Shown here: positions 8,107 to 16,743 of the stretch, piece by piece | How positions within the stretch are numbered: the first letter of the stretch is position 1 | Layout of the letters: every line of letters starts with the position of its first letter | Assembly: GCF_018982885.2 (NCBI RefSeq) | Contig: NZ_CP081848.1 | Location: 620,001-684,000, forward strand | Length of the DNA stretch: 64,000 nucleotides | Source of the DNA: Polymorphobacter megasporae | GTDB lineage: Bacteria > Pseudomonadota > Alphaproteobacteria > Sphingomonadales > Sphingomonadaceae | Direction: 5' to 3' | The notes under the pieces: model-generated | Seen by the model: only the letters and a program-made list of their open reading frames with translations | The model's database searches: none | What the model was told of the DNA's origin: nothing | Translations under genes and position numbers: made by a program

Positions 8107-10248
8107 ATGGAGTTGCTCGTGCGCCCTACCCTGCCGACCGCGTCATTGCTCGCCGCGACCTGCCTGCTCCCCATTGCCGCCGCCGCCCAGGTCAAGCCGA
8201 CGGCACCACCCCCGCCATCCGACGAGATCGTCGTCACCGCGCGCAAGCTCGATGCGGCGCGCGACGCAATCCTGCCGAGCCTCGGCGCAAGCGACTACAG
8301 CTTCGACCGCGCGACGATCGACTCCCAGCCCGGCGGGCAGGACCGCGGGATCTCGCAGCTGCTCCAGCAGGCCCCCGGCGTCAGCCAGGACAGCGATGAC
8401 GAAATCCACGTCCGCAACGAGCACGGCAACGTCCAATACCGGCTCAACGGCGTCATCATCCCCGAAAGCATCGCCGGGTTCGGCCAGACGATCGACACGC
8501 GAATCGCCAAGTCGGTCAATCTGCTCACCGGCACCCTGCCCGCGCAATACGGCTACCGCACCGCCGGGGTGGTCAACATCGCGACCCAGTCGGGGGCGTT
8601 CGACCTTGCCGGTAACGTCGACCTGTATGGCGGGTCGAACGGGCGGGTCGAGCCGAGCTTCACGCTGCAGAACTCGACCGGCGGCCTCAACTATTTCGTC
8701 TCGGGAAGCTACCTCCGTGACGACCTCGGTATCGAGAATCCGACACGGTCGCGGAGCGCGATCCATGACCGCACCGAGCAGTATCGCGGCTTCGTCTATC
8801 TGTCGCAGATCCTGTCCGACACCAGCCGGATCAGCGCGTTCGGCGGGACGGCCATCGGCAAGTTCCAGATACCCAACAATCCGGGGCAGGTCGGCGCGTA
8901 TCAGCTCAACCGCCAGACGACCTTCGATTCGTCGCTGCTCGACCAGAACCAGCGCGAGGTCACCCACTACGGCGTCGTCTCGTATCAATATTCAGGCGAC
9001 GCGCTCAACGTCCTCGTTGCACCGTTCGTCCGTTATTCGCGGACCAGCTTCCTGCCCGATCCGGCGGGCGGCGACATCATCTTCAACGGCTTCTCCGACC
9101 AGTCGCGGCTGTCGAGCCTCGTCTACGGCGTCCAGGCCGACGCCAGCTACAAGCTGTCCGAGGCGCATACGCTCCGCGGCGGCGTCTTCTTCCAGAACGA
9201 GCGGACGCGGTCGAACGTAACGTCACGGGTCCTGCCGACCGACAGCGAGGGCAACCAGACGAGCGACACCGCCTTTCCGATCACCGTCGCCGGCAGCAAG
9301 ACCGGCCAGCTTTACGGCGTCTATCTCCAGGACGAATGGAGCCTGACGCCCGAACTCACGCTCAACGTCGGGGCACGCTTCGACGCGGTCGACGCCTACA
9401 CCAGCGAGAACCAGCTCAGTCCGCGGATCAATCTCGTCTACACGCCGACGACGGGAACGACCTTCCATGCCGGCTATGCCCGCAACTTCACCCCGCCGCC
9501 GCAGGAGCTGATCGGGACGACGACAGTCGCCCAGTTCAACGGCACGACCAAGCAGCCCGAGGTCCCCTTCTCGTCCGCGGTCAAATCCGAGCGCGAGCAT
9601 TACTTCGACGCCGGCGTCCTCCAGACCGTCCTCCCCGGGCTGACGGTCGGCCTCGACGGCTATTACAAGATCAAGAAGGACCTGCTCGACGAGGGCCAGT
9701 TCGGCGAATCGCTCGTCCTGTCACCATTCAACTACGAAAAAGGCTATGCCTGGGGCATCGAGCTGACGACGACGTACCGGCGCGGCGCATTGTCGCTGTA
9801 CGGCAATGCGACGCGCGGGCAGGAGAAGGGCAAGAACATTGTGTCCAGCCAGTTCTTCTTTGCCCCGGCCGAGCTCGCGTACATCCAGAACCACTATATC
9901 TACACCGACCATTCGCAGAACTGGAGTGCGTCGGGTGGCGGCTCGTATGCGTTCGGCGACGGCATCGGCAAGCTCACCCCGTCGGCCGACTTCATCTACG
10001 GCGATGGTCTGCGCGCGGGCGATCCGGCGGGGATCGTCCCCAACGGCGGCAAGCTGCCGTCGTACGTTCAGGTCAATTTCGGCGTCAGCCAGTCGATCGA
10101 CGCGCTCAGGGGCCTGTCGATCCGCTTCGACGTGACCAACGCCTTCGACCATAGCTATGCGATCCGCGACGGGTCGGGGGTCGGCGTGGGGGCTCCGCAG
10201 TATGGCGCCCGGCGGGCATTCTTCGGGGGCGTCCGCGCGTCGTTCTAG
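8107..10248 (+). CDS. TonB-dependent receptor
   Basis: A 713-residue outer-membrane receptor with a cleavable signal peptide (LPTASLLAATCLLPIAAAAQ), a TonB-box-like DEIVVTARK, a plug domain (about residues 50-165) and a C-terminal beta barrel ending in aromatic F (GGVRASF). It imports an unknown ligand using TonB energy. An in-frame ATG at 8029 would add 26 residues with no signal-peptide character, so 8107 is chosen. It faces away from the tyrosine operon. No ligand-specific gene adjoins it, so the substrate cannot be given. Confidence 0.9.
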   Translation: MELLVRPTLPTASLLAATCLLPIAAAAQVKPTAPPPPSDEIVVTARKLDAARDAILPSLGASDYSFDRATIDSQPGGQDRGISQLLQQAPGVSQDSDDEIHVRNEHGNVQYRLNGVIIPESIAGFGQTIDTRIAKSVNLLTGTLPAQYGYRTAGVVNIATQSGAFDLAGNVDLYGGSNGRVEPSFTLQNSTGGLNYFVSGSYLRDDLGIENPTRSRSAIHDRTEQYRGFVYLSQILSDTSRISAFGGTAIGKFQIPNNPGQVGAYQLNRQTTFDSSLLDQNQREVTHYGVVSYQYSGDALNVLVAPFVRYSRTSFLPDPAGGDIIFNGFSDQSRLSSLVYGVQADASYKLSEAHTLRGGVFFQNERTRSNVTSRVLPTDSEGNQTSDTAFPITVAGSKTGQLYGVYLQDEWSLTPELTLNVGARFDAVDAYTSENQLSPRINLVYTPTTGTTFHAGYARNFTPPPQELIGTTTVAQFNGTTKQPEVPFSSAVKSEREHYFDAGVLQTVLPGLTVGLDGYYKIKKDLLDEGQFGESLVLSPFNYEKGYAWGIELTTTYRRGALSLYGNATRGQEKGKNIVSSQFFFAPAELAYIQNHYIYTDHSQNWSASGGGSYAFGDGIGKLTPSADFIYGDGLRAGDPAGIVPNGGKLPSYVQVNFGVSQSIDALRGLSIRFDVTNAFDHSYAIRDGSGVGVGAPQYGARRAFFGGVRASF

Positions 10249-10265
10249 TGGCGCGGCCGGGCCGG

Positions 10266-10517
10266 AAGGTTACACAAGTCCACTGAACGACCAGCTTTTT
10301 CACATCCACGCGCGCTGTGATTGCCGCGTAGGCAGCGATCGCCCACTCCGCCGTCATCGCCGCGAAGGCGGGGACCCATCGTCCCAACGTTCAGTGGTGA
10401 TGGGTCCCCGCCTTCGCGGCGATGACAATTCAGGCAGACGTCTCAGCATCTTGCCAATGCCACCCGCGGCCGACCGTGCCCAAAGGTTACACAAGTCCAC
10501 GAAACGACCAGCTTTCG
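10266..10517. repeat. Direct-repeat pair flanking the second REP-like hairpin
   Basis: AAGGTTACACAAGTCCAC occurs at 10266-10283 and 10483-10500. Each copy is followed by (T)GAAACGACCAGCTTT or a one-base variant. The two copies are 217 nt apart and enclose the perfect hairpin at 10353-10426. The second copy runs on into a gene-free stretch. Confidence 0.8.
10353..10426. repeat. REP-like palindromic element, copy 2 (74 nt, perfect 27-bp arms)
   Basis: The left arm 10353-10379 is the exact reverse complement of the right arm 10400-10426, with a 20-nt loop between. The arms contain GCGAAGGCGGGGACCCAT and its complement. The loop is similar to the reverse complement of the loop of copy 1 at 574-593, so the two copies lie in opposite orientation. 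It is located after the TonB receptor gene. Confidence 0.92.
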
Positions 10518-10604
10518 AGCTTTGAGCATGCAAGCTCTGCGGAGAAATCACGACGAATTGCATGTTTCGGTGACAGCCCTCCCGAGCCGCATAAGACAAC
10601 GACT

Positions 10605-10690
10605 CCAACAATGAGAAAGAACGCGGTGCCGGCAAGTACGCGCCGACTCGAACCCGCGATCATACCGCATCGCCAACCCTGTAGGACAGC
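10605..10690 (-). repeat. Dispersed ~80-nt motif, copy B
   Basis: On the minus strand it reads CTGTCCTACA (GTCC begins at 10687), CGAGTCG (begins at 10650, 37 nt later) and CCGCGTTCTTTCTCATTGTT near 10608. The last block shares 22 consecutive bases with copy C at 62191. The rest of the 10249-10780 gap, apart from the other repeats listed, holds nothing I can identify. Confidence 0.7.
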
Positions 10691-10780
10691 GCCGCGCCGC
10701 TGATCGTGTCGCCGCAGGGATTGTCGTTCGCCGTCGCGGTCGCCTAGGTTGCTTGCGCCTTTGAGTCCGATAGGAACCCC

Positions 10781-12916
10781 GTGATCCGAACCCTGCTCGC
10801 CGCCTCGACGATCGCCACCCTCGGCGGTGCCGCCGCACCGACAGCCGCCGCCCCCCCTGCCGCAACCGCGACCCCCGCCACTACTGCCGCCGACCCCTAT
10901 CTCTGGCTCGAAAGCGTCGACTCGCCGCGCGCGATGGCGTGGGTCAATGCGCGCAATGCGTACAGCACCGGGGTGCTCGAGGCCGACCCGCGTTACAAGA
11001 CGCTGTACGAGGAGGCGCTCGCGATCGCTGGGGCGAAGGACCGGATTCCGCAGCCGACCTTCACCCACGGCGCGATCTATAACTTCTGGCAGGACCCCGA
11101 CCATCTCCGCGGCATCTGGCGGACAACGACCCTCGCCAGCTACCGCACCGACGCCCCCGACTGGAAGACCGTCCTCGACATCGACGCGCTCGGCAAGGCC
11201 GAGGGGAAGAGCTGGGTGTGGCACGGCGCGCACTGCCTCGAACCCGACGAGCGGCGCTGCTTGATCTCGCTGTCCGACGGCGGCGAGGACGCGGTCGTCG
11301 TCCGTGAAATCGACCTCGACACCGGCAAGTTCGTTGCGGGCGGCTTCGACCTGCCGCGCGCCAAGCACGCCGTCGCGTGGGAAGACGCCGACCATTTGCT
11401 CGTCGCGAGCGAATGGACCCCCGGCGACCTGACCAGCTCGGGCTACCCATACATCGTCAAGCGGCTGACACGCGGCCAGCCATTGTCGTCCGCAGTCGAG
11501 GTCTATCGCGGCACCAAGGCCGACGTCGAGGTCAACCCGGTCGTCCTGCATGACGCGCAGGGCCGCCAGCTGACGATCATCCAGCGTGCGATCGACTTCT
11601 TCCACTACGAGACCTTCGTCGTAACGCCGAAGGGGACGAAGCGCCTCGCAATCCCGGCGAAGGCGAGCGTCGCCGACCTCGTCGCCGGACGCGTCGTCGT
11701 CAGGCTCGACGAGGCGTGGACGGCCGCCGGCACGACATTGCCGTCGGGGTCGCTTGCCCAGCTCGATCTCGCCGCGGTCGAGGCCGCGCCCGATGCGCTC
11801 AAGCCGAGCCTGATTTGGGCGCCCGGGCCGCGCGATGCATTGGGCGACGTCGCCGCGACGCGCGATACGCTCGTCGTCACCACGCTCGACAACGTCCGCG
11901 GGCGGGCGTGGGTGTTTACCCCGGCGGCGGGCGGGCGGTGGACCCGGGCGAAACTCGATGTTCCCGATAATCTCGCGGTCGACCTCGGCGACGCCGACCG
12001 CCGCTCGAACCGCGCGTTCGTGCGGATGAGCGGCTTCCTGACGCCATCGTCGCTCGCGCTCGCCGACGCCGCGACGGGCTCGCTGGCAACGGTCAAGACG
12101 CTGCCTGCGAAGTTCGATGCGTCGCGCGACGTTGTCGAGCAGTTCGAGGCGACGTCGACCGACGGAACGAAAATCCCGTACTTCGTCGTCCACCGGAAGG
12201 ACCTGAAGTACGACGGCTCGACCCCGACCTTGCTGTATGCGTACGGCGGGTTCCAGGTTAGTGAGACCCCCGATTACAGCGGCGCAATGGGCAAGCTGTG
12301 GCTCGAGCGCGGCGGCGCGTACGTCCTCGCCAATATCCGCGGCGGCGGCGAGTTCGGCCCGGCGTGGCACGAAGCTGGCTTGGGCGTGAAGCGCCAGATC
12401 GTCTACGACGACTTCGCCAGCGTCGCTCGCGACCTGATCGCCAAAAAGATCACCTCGCCGCGCCGCCTCGGCATCGAGGGCGGGTCGAACGGCGGGCTGT
12501 TGATGGGGGTCGAGTTCACCCAGCACCCCGAATTGTGGAACGCGGTCGTCATCCAGGTGCCGCTGCTCGACATGATCCGCATCGGCCAGATCGCCGCCGG
12601 GGCATCTTGGCAGGGCGAGTACGGCAACGTCGACACCGACCCGGCGGTGATGGCATTCTGGCAGAAGACCTCGCCGTACGCGAACCTGCGCGCGGGGGTG
12701 AAATACCCCGAGCCGTTCATCTTCACCACGACCAAGGACGACCGCGTCGGCCCGCAGCACGCGCGCAAGTTCGCTGCGCGGATGGAGGAGATGGGCTATC
12801 ATTTCTATTATTACGAGAACACCGAGGGCGGGCACGGCGCGGGGGCGGACCTCAAGCAGGCGGCGCATACGACCGCGCTGACGATGACGTATCTGCAGAA
12901 AAAGCTGATGGAATAG
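10781..12916 (+). CDS. Prolyl oligopeptidase family serine peptidase (S9A), exported
   Basis: A 711-residue protein with a GTG start and a hydrophobic leader followed by an Ala/Pro/Thr-rich linker; an N-terminal beta-propeller (about residues 45-440) and a C-terminal alpha/beta hydrolase follow. The catalytic triad is visible: Ser in GGSNGGLL, Asp in TTKDDRVGPQHA and His in EGGHGAG. Members cleave short peptides after proline. Size matches the family (about 700 residues). It stands alone: the upstream gap is full of repeats, and the next gene starts 51 nt downstream with its own GTG. Confidence 0.92.
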   Translation: MIRTLLAASTIATLGGAAAPTAAAPPAATATPATTAADPYLWLESVDSPRAMAWVNARNAYSTGVLEADPRYKTLYEEALAIAGAKDRIPQPTFTHGAIYNFWQDPDHLRGIWRTTTLASYRTDAPDWKTVLDIDALGKAEGKSWVWHGAHCLEPDERRCLISLSDGGEDAVVVREIDLDTGKFVAGGFDLPRAKHAVAWEDADHLLVASEWTPGDLTSSGYPYIVKRLTRGQPLSSAVEVYRGTKADVEVNPVVLHDAQGRQLTIIQRAIDFFHYETFVVTPKGTKRLAIPAKASVADLVAGRVVVRLDEAWTAAGTTLPSGSLAQLDLAAVEAAPDALKPSLIWAPGPRDALGDVAATRDTLVVTTLDNVRGRAWVFTPAAGGRWTRAKLDVPDNLAVDLGDADRRSNRAFVRMSGFLTPSSLALADAATGSLATVKTLPAKFDASRDVVEQFEATSTDGTKIPYFVVHRKDLKYDGSTPTLLYAYGGFQVSETPDYSGAMGKLWLERGGAYVLANIRGGGEFGPAWHEAGLGVKRQIVYDDFASVARDLIAKKITSPRRLGIEGGSNGGLLMGVEFTQHPELWNAVVIQVPLLDMIRIGQIAAGASWQGEYGNVDTDPAVMAFWQKTSPYANLRAGVKYPEPFIFTTTKDDRVGPQHARKFAARMEEMGYHFYYYENTEGGHGAGADLKQAAHTTALTMTYLQKKLME

Positions 12917-12967
12917 GGTTAATTTGCCGGGCTTGTCCGGGGGCGGCAAGCGCCTAGACTGCGCACC

Positions 12968-13432
12968 GTGGACAACGTTCGGACCTTCCTCGTCGTCGTC
13001 GACGACACCCCCGAGAGCCGGGTGGCGATGCGCTTCGCGGCGCTGCGCGCGGCGCACGTCGATGGCCGTGTCACCCTGCTCCACACGATGCCGGTCACCG
13101 AGTTCATGCAATGGGGCGGGGTTCAGGAGCTGATCGAGGCCGAGGCCAAGGCGAATGCCGAAGCTTTGCTCGCGGGCGTCGCCGACGAGCTGTTCACCTT
13201 GTCGGGGCAGCGTCCGGGGATGATCGTGCGGCAGGGCGAGCCGACCGCGGCGGTGCTCGAGACCGTCGCCGCCGATCCGTCGATCCGCGCGCTGGTGCTC
13301 GGCGCGGCACCGAAGGGTGCGCCGGGTCCGTTGGTGGCGTTTTTTTCGGGCGAGCGGGCGGGGACGCTGCCGTGCCTCGTGATGATCGTGCCCGGCAGCC
13401 TCAACGACGCGCGCCTTGCCGAACTGGCGTGA
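12968..13432 (+). CDS. Universal stress protein family (UspA-like)
   Basis: A 154-residue protein from a GTG start with the Usp fold: a beta1 strand with acidic cap (FLVVVDDTPES), a central segment with several Ala/Glu helices, and a C-terminal LPCLVMIVPGS strand. The usual ATP-binding G-2x-G-9x-G(S/T) pattern is not cleanly conserved, so nucleotide binding is uncertain. It precedes nfuA by 67 nt; usp next to nfuA, tsaB and rimI is a known alphaproteobacterial arrangement. The precise role is unknown. Confidence 0.82.
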   Translation: MDNVRTFLVVVDDTPESRVAMRFAALRAAHVDGRVTLLHTMPVTEFMQWGGVQELIEAEAKANAEALLAGVADELFTLSGQRPGMIVRQGEPTAAVLETVAADPSIRALVLGAAPKGAPGPLVAFFSGERAGTLPCLVMIVPGSLNDARLAELA

Positions 13433-13499
13433 GCGGCCGGCCCCGACTTGATCTGACGGGCGTGGCGCGCCACATGCGCGGTGACCCCGGAGACTGACC

Positions 13500-14057
13500 A
13501 TGTACATCGAGACCGAGCGCACGCCGAACCCGCAGACGCTCAAGTTCCTGCCGGGACGCCCCGTCATGCCGTCGGGGACGATCGGCTTCACCACGCCGGA
13601 GGACGCCGCAGCATCGCCGCTCGCCGCCGCATTGTTCGGCCTCGGCGATGTCGAAGGCGTATTCTTCGGGTCGGACTTCGTCTCGGTCAACAAGGCGGAA
13701 GGATCGGCCGACTGGTCGTCGCTGAAGACGCAGGTGCTCGGCATCCTCGTCGACCACTTCAGCAGCGGTGCGCCGATCATGGCGGGCGAAGCCGCTCCCG
13801 CCGCGGCGATCGACGACGACCCCGAGGATGCCGACATCGTCGCGCAGATCATTGACCTGCTCGACACCCGGATCCGCCCGCAGGTCGCGAACGACGGCGG
13901 CGACATCATTTATCGCGGCTTCAACCGCGGCATCGTCTCGCTCCAGATGCAGGGCGCGTGCTCGGGCTGCCCGTCGTCGACCGCGACGCTCAAGGGCGGG
14001 ATCGAGTCGCTGCTCAAATATTACGTCCCCGAAGTCGTCGAAGTCCGCGCGGTATGA
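13500..14057 (+). CDS. nfuA: Fe-S cluster carrier, NifU C-terminal domain protein (Nfu)
   Basis: 185 residues: an Nfu-N domain ([20 protein letters not shown], residues 1-90), an acidic linker (about 100-112), and a NifU-type C-terminal domain with the cluster-binding C154-x2-C157 (GACSGCPSS). It carries 4Fe-4S clusters to target enzymes in the cytoplasm. The next gene's ATG overlaps this stop (ATGA at 14054-14057), which indicates co-translation with the RutE-like gene. Confidence 0.94.
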   Translation: MYIETERTPNPQTLKFLPGRPVMPSGTIGFTTPEDAAASPLAAALFGLGDVEGVFFGSDFVSVNKAEGSADWSSLKTQVLGILVDHFSSGAPIMAGEAAPAAAIDDDPEDADIVAQIIDLLDTRIRPQVANDGGDIIYRGFNRGIVSLQMQGACSGCPSSTATLKGGIESLLKYYVPEVVEVRAV

Positions 14058-14638
14058 TGCTCGACGACGCGGCGCTCGACACACTGTTTCGCACCGCCCG
14101 GACTTATTACAGCTGGGCCGACACCCCGGTTTCCGACGCAACGCTGCATACGCTGTACGAGCTGGCAAAGCTCGGGCCGACGGCGGCTAATTCGTCGCCC
14201 GCGCGGTTCGTCTTCTGCCGTTCGGTCGAGGCGCGCGAGAAATTGGCCGGGTGCGTCAGCGCGGCCAATGCCCATAAGGTCCGCACCGCGCCGGTGACCG
14301 CGATCGTCGGCATGGACATGGAGTTCTACGAGAAGCTGCCGCACCTGTTTCCGCACGCCGACGCGCGGTCGTGGTTCGCCGGCAAGCCCGACGCGATCCA
14401 CGAGACGGCGTTCCGCAATTCAAGCCTGCAGGGCGCGTATTTGATCCTTGCGGCGCGGTCGCTTGGGCTCGACTGCGGTCCGATGTCGGGGTTCGACAAG
14501 GCCAAGGTCGACGCCGCGTTCTTCGCCGGCACCACGGTCGAGGCCAATTTCATCTGCTCGATCGGGCACGGCACGACCGAGAAACTATTCCCCCGCTCGC
14601 CGCGGCTGGACTTCGACGAGGCGGCACAAATCAGCTGA
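14054..14638 (+). CDS. rutE: RutE-type nitroreductase (malonic semialdehyde reductase family)
   Basis: 194 residues. It matches Escherichia coli RutE through most of its length, with shared blocks such as [40 protein letters not shown] and [16 protein letters not shown]. RutE-type flavin reductases reduce malonic semialdehyde to 3-hydroxypropionate in pyrimidine breakdown. No other rut genes are present here. The gene is wedged between nfuA (ATGA overlap) and tsaB (TGATG overlap), so its biological substrate may differ. The start could be either of two adjacent ATGs, 14054 or 14057. Confidence 0.85.
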   Translation: MMLDDAALDTLFRTARTYYSWADTPVSDATLHTLYELAKLGPTAANSSPARFVFCRSVEAREKLAGCVSAANAHKVRTAPVTAIVGMDMEFYEKLPHLFPHADARSWFAGKPDAIHETAFRNSSLQGAYLILAARSLGLDCGPMSGFDKAKVDAAFFAGTTVEANFICSIGHGTTEKLFPRSPRLDFDEAAQIS

Positions 14639-15231
14639 TGCTCCTCGTCATCGAAACCGCGTTCGCGCTCTCGGTGGCGTTGCTCGACGATGACCGCATC
14701 GTCGCCGAGGAGCATCGCGAAGTCGGCCGCGGCCATGCCGAGGCGCTGATGCCTGCCGTCGCCGCCGTCGTCGGCAACTCCCGGGTGACGGAGATCGTCG
14801 TCGACATCGGCCCCGGCAGCTTCACCGGCCTGCGCATCGGCATCGCCGCCGCCCGCGCGCTCGGACTGGCGTGGGGCGTACCCGTTACCGGCGTCGGATC
14901 GCTGAGCCTGATCGCCGCCGCCGCGTTCGCTGCCGACCCGTCACTGGCCGCAGTCACCGCAGTCGCCGATGCCGGTCGCGGACAAGTCTACTGGCAATCG
15001 TCCGACCGCGACTTCGCCGAGACGGGCGAGGCGGCTGCCGGAGCTTTGGGAACGATCGCCCTCCCGCCGAGCACGACCTGCGCCGGACCGGGAGCGGCCC
15101 TTATCCCCGGCGCGCAATGCCTCGACCCTGCACCCCCGCGCGCAGCGAGCCTCCGGCACCTGCCGCGCTCCGCCTGGTCGCTGCCCCCAGTGCCACTCTA
15201 CCTCCGCGCGCCCGACGCGGTCGCGGCATGA
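14638..15231 (+). CDS. tsaB: tRNA threonylcarbamoyladenosine biosynthesis protein TsaB
   Basis: 197 residues with the ASKHA-fold TsaB signature: ETAFALSVALL at the N terminus and GPGSFTGLRIGIAAARALGL in the middle. TsaB scaffolds TsaD and TsaE for t6A37 modification of ANN-decoding tRNAs. The ATG overlaps the RutE-like stop by one base, and the stop overlaps the rimI ATG (ATGA), so three genes are coupled. The C-terminal half is Pro/Ala-rich and diverged, as is common for TsaB. Confidence 0.92.
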   Translation: MLLVIETAFALSVALLDDDRIVAEEHREVGRGHAEALMPAVAAVVGNSRVTEIVVDIGPGSFTGLRIGIAAARALGLAWGVPVTGVGSLSLIAAAAFAADPSLAAVTAVADAGRGQVYWQSSDRDFAETGEAAAGALGTIALPPSTTCAGPGAALIPGAQCLDPAPPRAASLRHLPRSAWSLPPVPLYLRAPDAVAA

Positions 15232-15695
15232 CCGCGGCGCTGCGCCTCGCCGACGGTCGCGACATCGCGCCGATCATGACGGTGATGACCGCGGCGTTCG
15301 ACCCGCGTTACGGCGAGGCGTGGTCGGCGCCGCAGGTTCTCGGCTCGTTCGGCACCGGGATCGCCTGGGCCCGCCTTGCCGAAGATCATGGTGAACCGGT
15401 CGGCTTCACACTCTGTCGCCGTGTCGGGCCCGAGGCCGAACTGTTACTCATCGGCGTCCCGCCTTTATGTCGCGGCAAAGGCTATGGCGGCGAATTACTC
15501 AGTGCCGCACGACACGATGCACAAATCCGCGGGGCCGACGCACTATTCCTTGAAGTACGGGAAGACAATAGTCCCGCTCTCGGACTGTATCGACGTGGCG
15601 GATTTATCGCTATCGGCAGGCGGCGTGACTATTACCGCGGCCCCGGCGACGTCAAGTTCGACGCCATCACATTGCGTTGCGATCTGGCCCGATAA
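15228..15695 (+). CDS. rimI: GNAT N-acetyltransferase, RimI-like (ribosomal protein S18 alanine acetyltransferase)
   Basis: 155 residues with a GNAT fold: an acetyl-CoA loop in PLCRGKGYGGELLS, then LFLEVREDNSPALGLYRRGG, the hallmark of RimI (Asn and Tyr of motif B), and a final GRRRDYY. The expected role is N-terminal acetylation of S18. The position directly after tsaB with a 4-nt overlap supports RimI; tsaB-rimI is a very common pair. The short N-terminal extension is not unusual. Confidence 0.9.
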   Translation: MTAALRLADGRDIAPIMTVMTAAFDPRYGEAWSAPQVLGSFGTGIAWARLAEDHGEPVGFTLCRRVGPEAELLLIGVPPLCRGKGYGGELLSAARHDAQIRGADALFLEVREDNSPALGLYRRGGFIAIGRRRDYYRGPGDVKFDAITLRCDLAR

Positions 15696-15723
15696 ATTAA
15701 CTCACATATAGTCGCCTAGTCGC

Positions 15724-15752
15724 TTGTCAAAAAAGGATGCTCACTGCATATG
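15724..15752 (+). promoter_or_regulatory. Possible sigma-70 promoter of mucR
   Basis: TTGTCA at 15724-15729 and CATATG at 15747-15752, separated by 17 nt, lie in an AT-rich 96-nt gap between rimI and mucR. The -10 match is weak. MucR/Ros proteins often repress their own genes at AT-rich promoters, but no specific operator can be read here. Confidence 0.35.
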
Positions 15753-15791
15753 ACGCGATAATCATCCTCCACAAATAGTTAAGGGCTTACC

Positions 15792-16214
15792 ATGACCGAC
15801 CCTCGCGCGGCGCACGCCGAGTTGCTCACGTTGACCGCCGACATCGTCTCGTCGCACGTCGCCAACAATATCGTCGCCGTTTCCGATCTCGCGACTGCGA
15901 TCAGCAGCGTCTATGCTTCGCTTGCAGGCCTGGGTGGCCCGGAGCCGATCGAGACGCCGAAGCTCGAGCCCGCCGTCTCGATCCGCGCTTCGATCAAGCC
16001 CGATCACATCGTCTGCCTCGAAGACGGCAAGAAGCTGAAAATGCTCAAGCGCCACCTGATGACGCGCTACGGCATGACCCCCGACGCCTATCGCGCCAAA
16101 TGGTCGCTGCCCGCCGATTATCCCATGGTCGCCCCCGACTATGCCGCGCAGCGCCGGACGCTCGCGAAGAAGATCGGCCTCGGCACCAAGCGCAACGTTG
16201 CGCGCTCGCGCTAA
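15792..16214 (+). CDS. MucR/Ros family transcriptional regulator
   Basis: 140 residues with an N-terminal oligomerisation region and a prokaryotic zinc-finger-like DNA-binding domain at about residues 70-125 (DHIVCLEDGKKLKMLKRHL; C75, D78, H88), then YPMVAPDYAAQRRTLAKKIG. These H-NS-like factors bind AT-rich DNA and control envelope, exopolysaccharide and cell-cycle genes. The residues after H88 read LMTRYG, so the fourth zinc ligand of Ros (a His in HH) is not present; a zinc-independent fold is possible. It is located between rimI and fur. Confidence 0.92.
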   Translation: MTDPRAAHAELLTLTADIVSSHVANNIVAVSDLATAISSVYASLAGLGGPEPIETPKLEPAVSIRASIKPDHIVCLEDGKKLKMLKRHLMTRYGMTPDAYRAKWSLPADYPMVAPDYAAQRRTLAKKIGLGTKRNVARSR

Positions 16215-16275
16215 GCCACGGCTTGCCGCTGCGCCCCGGCCTTTCTAGGGTGCGGCGGCAGCAGGACGTGACCCG

Positions 16276-16743
16276 ATGAGCGGCAGGATCGATATCGAGA
16301 CGTTGTGCGCGGCGAAGGGTCTGCGGATCACCGAGCAGCGCCGGACGATTGCGCGCGTCCTGTCGGATGCGGTCGATCATCCCGATGTCGAGGAGCTGCA
16401 CCGTCGCTCGGCGGCGATCGACCCGGGCATTTCGATTGCGACGGTCTACCGCACCGTCCGCCTGTTCGAAGAATACGGCATCCTCGAGCGCCACGACTTC
16501 CGCAACGGGCGCTCGCGCTACGAAGCGGCGGGCGAGGAACATCACGACCATCTGATCGACATCGAGAGCGGTCAAGTCATTGAATTTCATGACGCCGAGC
16601 TCGAGGAACTTCAGCGCAAGATCGCCGAGCGCCTCGGCTTCCGGCTCGTGGATCATCGCATGGAATTATACGGCGTGCCGATCGTGAAGTCCTCGGCGGA
16701 CGAACCCGCGGTCGCGAAGTCCCCGGTAGCCACGCCGACGTGA
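16276..16743 (+). CDS. fur: Fur family metal-responsive regulator
   Basis: 155 residues: a winged helix (about 10-75; ATVYRTVRLFEEYGILER) and a dimerisation domain with the metal-site motif HHDHLID at residues 89-95. There is no CxxC pair, as is usual for alphaproteobacterial Fur/Mur. The C-terminal 20 residues are a Ser/Ala/Pro-rich tail. Depending on lineage such proteins respond to iron or manganese. The stop overlaps the GTG start of plsC (GTGA). Irr is less likely because no heme-regulatory GCPWHD-like motif is present at the N terminus. Confidence 0.9.
   Translation: MSGRIDIETLCAAKGLRITEQRRTIARVLSDAVDHPDVEELHRRSAAIDPGISIATVYRTVRLFEEYGILERHDFRNGRSRYEAAGEEHHDHLIDIESGQVIEFHDAELEELQRKIAERLGFRLVDHRMELYGVPIVKSSADEPAVAKSPVATPT

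Noticed and set aside
10640-10690. Possible tRNA on the minus strand because of a GGGTTCGAGTC T-loop-like stretch
   Set aside because: No acceptor stem, anticodon arm or CCA context can be folded around it; the same CGAGTCG block recurs in the two other dispersed-motif copies, so it belongs to that repeat.
10487-13909. Very long open frame on the minus strand across the prolyl oligopeptidase, usp and nfuA genes
   Set aside because: It is antisense to three well-supported genes, has Arg/Asp-rich low-complexity composition typical of shadow frames in GC-rich DNA, and shows no domain.
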